Positions 60,734-64,000 of a stretch of 64,000 nt of DNA are shown here, one piece after another. The position numbers were made by a program, and so were the translations under genes. Position 1 is the stretch's first letter, and each line of letters starts with the position of its first letter. Where the stretch lies: the NCBI GenBank assembly GCA_026929865.2, contig CM049395.1:11991001-12055000 (forward strand), read 5' to 3'. The notes below the pieces were generated by a model, which was given only the letters and a program-made list of their open reading frames with translations, searched no databases and was not told the origin of the DNA. The DNA comes from Hyperoplus lanceolatus. Its lineage: Eukaryota; Chordata; Actinopteri; Uranoscopiformes; Ammodytidae.

Positions 60734-61756
60734 GTGCTGTTTATACGAAAACACGAAACGGTGCATGCACTATATCATTAACATGAAAACAGAAAACGCA
60801 GGCATGAAACCGCAAAGTTCTGAGATCAACTCCCAGGGAGGAAACTTTGGAAAACACAACTGGTTTGGTGTCTTGTAAACTGCAAAACCATTTTCCCTGA
60901 TAACGCTGACGTCACGGCTCCACTTCACACATGCGTAGTCTATAACATTTGCTGTCAAAATACCCACACGTGAGTTATAAAGTTAGAAGACAACATAACA
61001 TGCACAGTGTCTCCGCGGCACCATCACTGTGATCAGCAGAGAGTGTCGTGCAGGGCTCAAATATAACACTCGCCAATTTAGTCTAAGCAATTAGTAAGTT
61101 ATTGAGACCACCCGCCACTTTGGCTGGGGAAAGATTTGTGCTCTGCCGGTTTTTCTAGCAAAATAAACGTGTGTCACCACCTATATGCCAGGGACACGGC
61201 TCTCTCTACATTAAAAAACACTATATATAGGTCAGCGTGCAGCGATTAAGTTACTGTTCAACAAAAGGAGCATTAAGGCTACGGCTTCACAGTAAAAGCA
61301 TTTCACTGGCTAAACATTAATAGCTTTTCACTGGACAAACGTGAGTTGACTTTTATTTTGAAGTACGCCTAACTGGAAGGTAGCCGCTCACTAAGCCCCT
61401 TCACTATCAGCATGTCTTCTGTTTTCACGAGTTCAATGCGGTGAAATAAGAGGACAGAAAGCTTGTCATTTACAATACTTGTAACCCCAAGCTTACACCA
61501 ACCGCTTTATGAACGTTAGTGGTATTCATTTTCGGTTACAGTAAGGTTTTATGCATCAAATTGTACCGGAAGAGCTATCTACAAGGCTAAGTGTCACCAC
61601 TGACTATTGGCTTGGCATGCCTACTACAGCGATTTCGGCCCGTTTCCTCTGAAAACATGTGTATGAGTGAAGATTTAAAATAAATCGCGTCTGAACGGGT
61701 TAACTTCTGAAACCAAAAACGGGTAAACTGTTAAGTTTTCACCGTGTAAAGGGCCC
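60734..61756. mobile_element. Candidate DNA transposon, 5-bp direct repeat
   Basis: The left end GTGCTGTTTATACG and the inverted right end GGGCCCTTTACACG match at 10 of 14 positions. CTCAG flanks both sides (60729-60733 and 61757-61761). Subterminal sequence on the left (GAAAACACGAAACGG, GAAAACAGAAAACGC) and right (CCAAAAACGGGTAAAC, GTTTTCACCG) has the GTTTTCG-rich style of a known group of fish elements. It has raised CpG content and no frame. Weak ends make this tentative. Confidence 0.5.
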
Positions 61757-61761
61757 CTCAG

Positions 61762-64000
61762 ACCTATGTTAGGCGTATAGGTTAGGCGTATAACAGGTGT
61801 GTTGTGGCAAGATTGGAAGATGTCTGGTCGAAAAATAAAAACCTGTTGTTCAAATAATTAATTTGAACCATACGAATGACATATAATTTTTTTTCCTTTT
61901 TTAACAAGTTGTGACTGTGCTTGTCTTTTGCCAGTGGCCAAATCTGGCACCACTTGCATCTCACTCATGCATCATCGTTTAAAATAAAACGGGTATATAA
62001 TTTATTCAGTTTGGAGACCAAAGGGGTTGAACACCCTTGTTGCCCACACCTATGATGGATGTTTATTACCCCTCCTTGCTGCCATAATTGTTTTTGGTGC
62101 TGGAAGTGCTCTCTGTTGCCAACAAGAAGGTCCAATTTCTCTGGTCCAAACCTAAGACTGACCAACAACTCTAAATGCTCCATGATGTTTGGATTGAAGA
62201 CACAGGCACCATTCAGCGCAAGTGTAGAACATTCTGACAGGAGGCTTTTATAAAACAGTTAGTTGTAGATTGACTGGCAGCCACTGGGATATAAATAGCT
62301 CTTAAATAATATGTTTATGAGTGTTGGTTTGGGAAGGCATAGTATTGGTGTTTAGACTGGAGATCCAGTATAGATGAGACTTTGTAAACACCAGGGGACA
62401 CTGTCTCCCAGGCTGCTGAGGCTGTCCTGAGAGCTGCCAATACATTATGTACAGTAGGTCTCATTTACCAATCTTTCTGTCTATTGCTGATTTGTTTTGT
62501 ATTTTTTCGTATACATGGTTCTAATTGAGGGGGAATATAAGAAAAGGACGGATAGACAAAAAGAATCATTCCCAGAAAAAATAAAATAAATTAAAAAAAT
62601 TGACCATACTTCATTTCAATATCCACACTGTCTGAATAAAACTGTTACCTGTTTTTACACATTTATTTAACTCCTCTCATTTTCCACCCTCCATCGTTTG
62701 ACATCACCTGTCAATCTGTGTTTCCCTCCATCAAAGTAACAGCTATTGTGGATCATACAAGGTCACTGTGGTGATAAGCACTGATGGGGGTGGGGCTTAG
62801 AGTGGTCCGGCTGGGTGAGCATCAGGAAGTATCACTTTACTTTCCATCCATTATCAGTGATGATGAGTGAGTCCTGTTCTATGAAATCAGTCATGCTGTG
62901 TGTTTTTCAGCTATTTGATGGATTGCCACGGAATTCTGTACTGACATTCTAATACCCAGATGGAGAATCCTACTGACTTTGGTGATGCCCAATAGCCCTA
63001 GCACCACCTTGAGGTTGATACTTGGGCCGAAGTGAAAGTATCTAACCGACCACTTCCACTTATCCAGAGAAGTAACACTACCACTCAATGGACAAGCACA
63101 CCATTTTGTCCAGACATGCATATTACCCTCAGGATAAATGATACAAACTTAAACATTTGGTTATCCCTCACTGACTGACCTATATATCATTAAGTCAAAT
63201 ACAATTATTTGTTGAAATCTTTAGTTAACGATCAGCCCTATTTTGTATTTAGTGCTGATAAGCAAACGTTAGCATGGTAATAAGTTAAAGAAAAATTATG
63301 TTAATGGGAAAGTTTACACCTGCGTAGATTCAACATGTTATCATTGCCGTCATCAGCATCATGTGGTTAGCATGTAGTTAAAGGCACTGCTTTCCAGCCT
63401 ACCAACTACTGTGTCAAGCTCTTATCTCGATAGCTGTGTTATCCAATAGAACATTGTTTAACATTAATACCCCTTTACACATAAATTAATTGAGGATTTG
63501 GAGTTCATGATATCCTACAGTACATGATTTCTGTACGGTAATCTGTTCAACATTGTGCAAGAGACAAATGAGAAAAACACCCCCCGTTTTCCGTTCCTGC
63601 TCCGGCTAAACATCCCTTAAGATTCGATTTGGGTCTGGAATAAGTCCCTGGGGAGATATTTTAATGTGCTTAAATGAATCAGATTTCATGGCATGTGCTG
63701 TCTGTGTGCTGGGTCACAGCCCTGTGATTTAAACTATGCTTAGCAATTGGATATCAAAAGATATTCAAACGTCTGCCAGATGCTGCCAGATGCATCAGAT
63801 CTGCTTCCTTGGAGGAAGTGGAGGGAGACTCGTAGCTACCAGCATCACTCTTTCAGTGGCAGTGTGGATTTCAATAAATGAGCCAAGCTTGGGTTCTAAA
63901 TGGCTCTGTGACTCCCTACCTGCTCATTGCCAGGATTCTCCTGTGTTGGCAAGCTTGTGGCAGGGTTATTAGATAAGGAGACAGACTCTCTGGCCCCTCT
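61762..64000. other. No gene seen to window end
   Basis: AT-rich unique sequence. Frames at about 61.97-62.25, 62.89-63.12 and 63.74-63.97 kb have no recognisable domain, and no repeat or element end is evident. Confidence 0.5.

Overview
The window looks like non-coding DNA from a teleost fish, probably a gene-poor intergenic region or a very large intron. I base this on long dinucleotide microsatellites, tRNA-derived SINE relics, and terminal sequences of DNA transposons of kinds I recognise from ray-finned fish (Tc1-like, hAT-like, TTAA-flanked piggyBac-like). I found no host protein-coding exon, tRNA, rRNA or microRNA that I could support. Open reading frames of 60-150 codons are scattered on both strands, but they are chance frames, microsatellite translations (CV, HT, SL, YVCM repeats) or transposon remains.

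Layout. 0-7.4 kb: mostly featureless, with a retroviral-type tRNA-Pro primer-binding-site match at 1147-1163 and a short palindromic MITE at 3.5 kb. 7.48-8.96 kb: two TTAA-flanked elements that abut and share one TTAA; the second is a gutted piggyBac-like copy that still encodes the cysteine-rich C-terminus of the transposase. 10.3-10.8 kb: a third TTAA-flanked MITE. 11.5-12.7 kb: a SINE fragment and a CpG-dense block. 17.19-17.73 kb: a 540-bp element with palindromic ends and a perfect 9-bp flanking direct repeat. 19.58-20.33 kb: a MITE interrupted by about 440 bp of nearly pure A/T, possibly an assembly artefact. 20.3-30.6 kb: largely unique sequence with a (CA)n tract. 30.6-31.7 kb: a diverged TCAAC/GTTGA-rich tandem array.

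33.4-35.8 kb holds a three-level nest: a Tc1-like terminal fragment is split by a second, internally deleted Tc1-like element flanked by TA, and that is split by a 1381-bp hAT-like element with an 8-bp target duplication and a 35-bp-arm hairpin. 40.3 kb: a truncated MITE related to the 19.6-kb copy. 41.63-42.99 kb: a second hAT-like element with its own 8-bp duplication. 48.2-48.6 kb: a CpG-rich segment with a perfect 11-bp-stem hairpin. 53.96-55.37 kb: a 1.4-kb element with 14-bp terminal inverted repeats and a 76-bp internal inverted repeat. 56.81-57.28 kb: another TTAA-flanked MITE. 57.9-58.9 kb: a 107-bp tandem duplication whose second copy was split by a SINE, followed by a second, degraded SINE. 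60.73-61.76 kb: a candidate DNA transposon with a 5-bp direct repeat.

No set of genes works together here. The sequence records layered transposon insertions, and every transposase trace I could find is broken, so none of these copies could move itself. Several stretches have a homeobox-motif-rich, non-repetitive texture that might mark conserved regulatory elements, but only alignment to other fish could show that. I did not find a convincing new biological system. The most unusual structures are the three-level nest, the shared-TTAA pair, the 9-bp-duplication element, the duplicated end of the 54-kb element and the A/T block inside a MITE.
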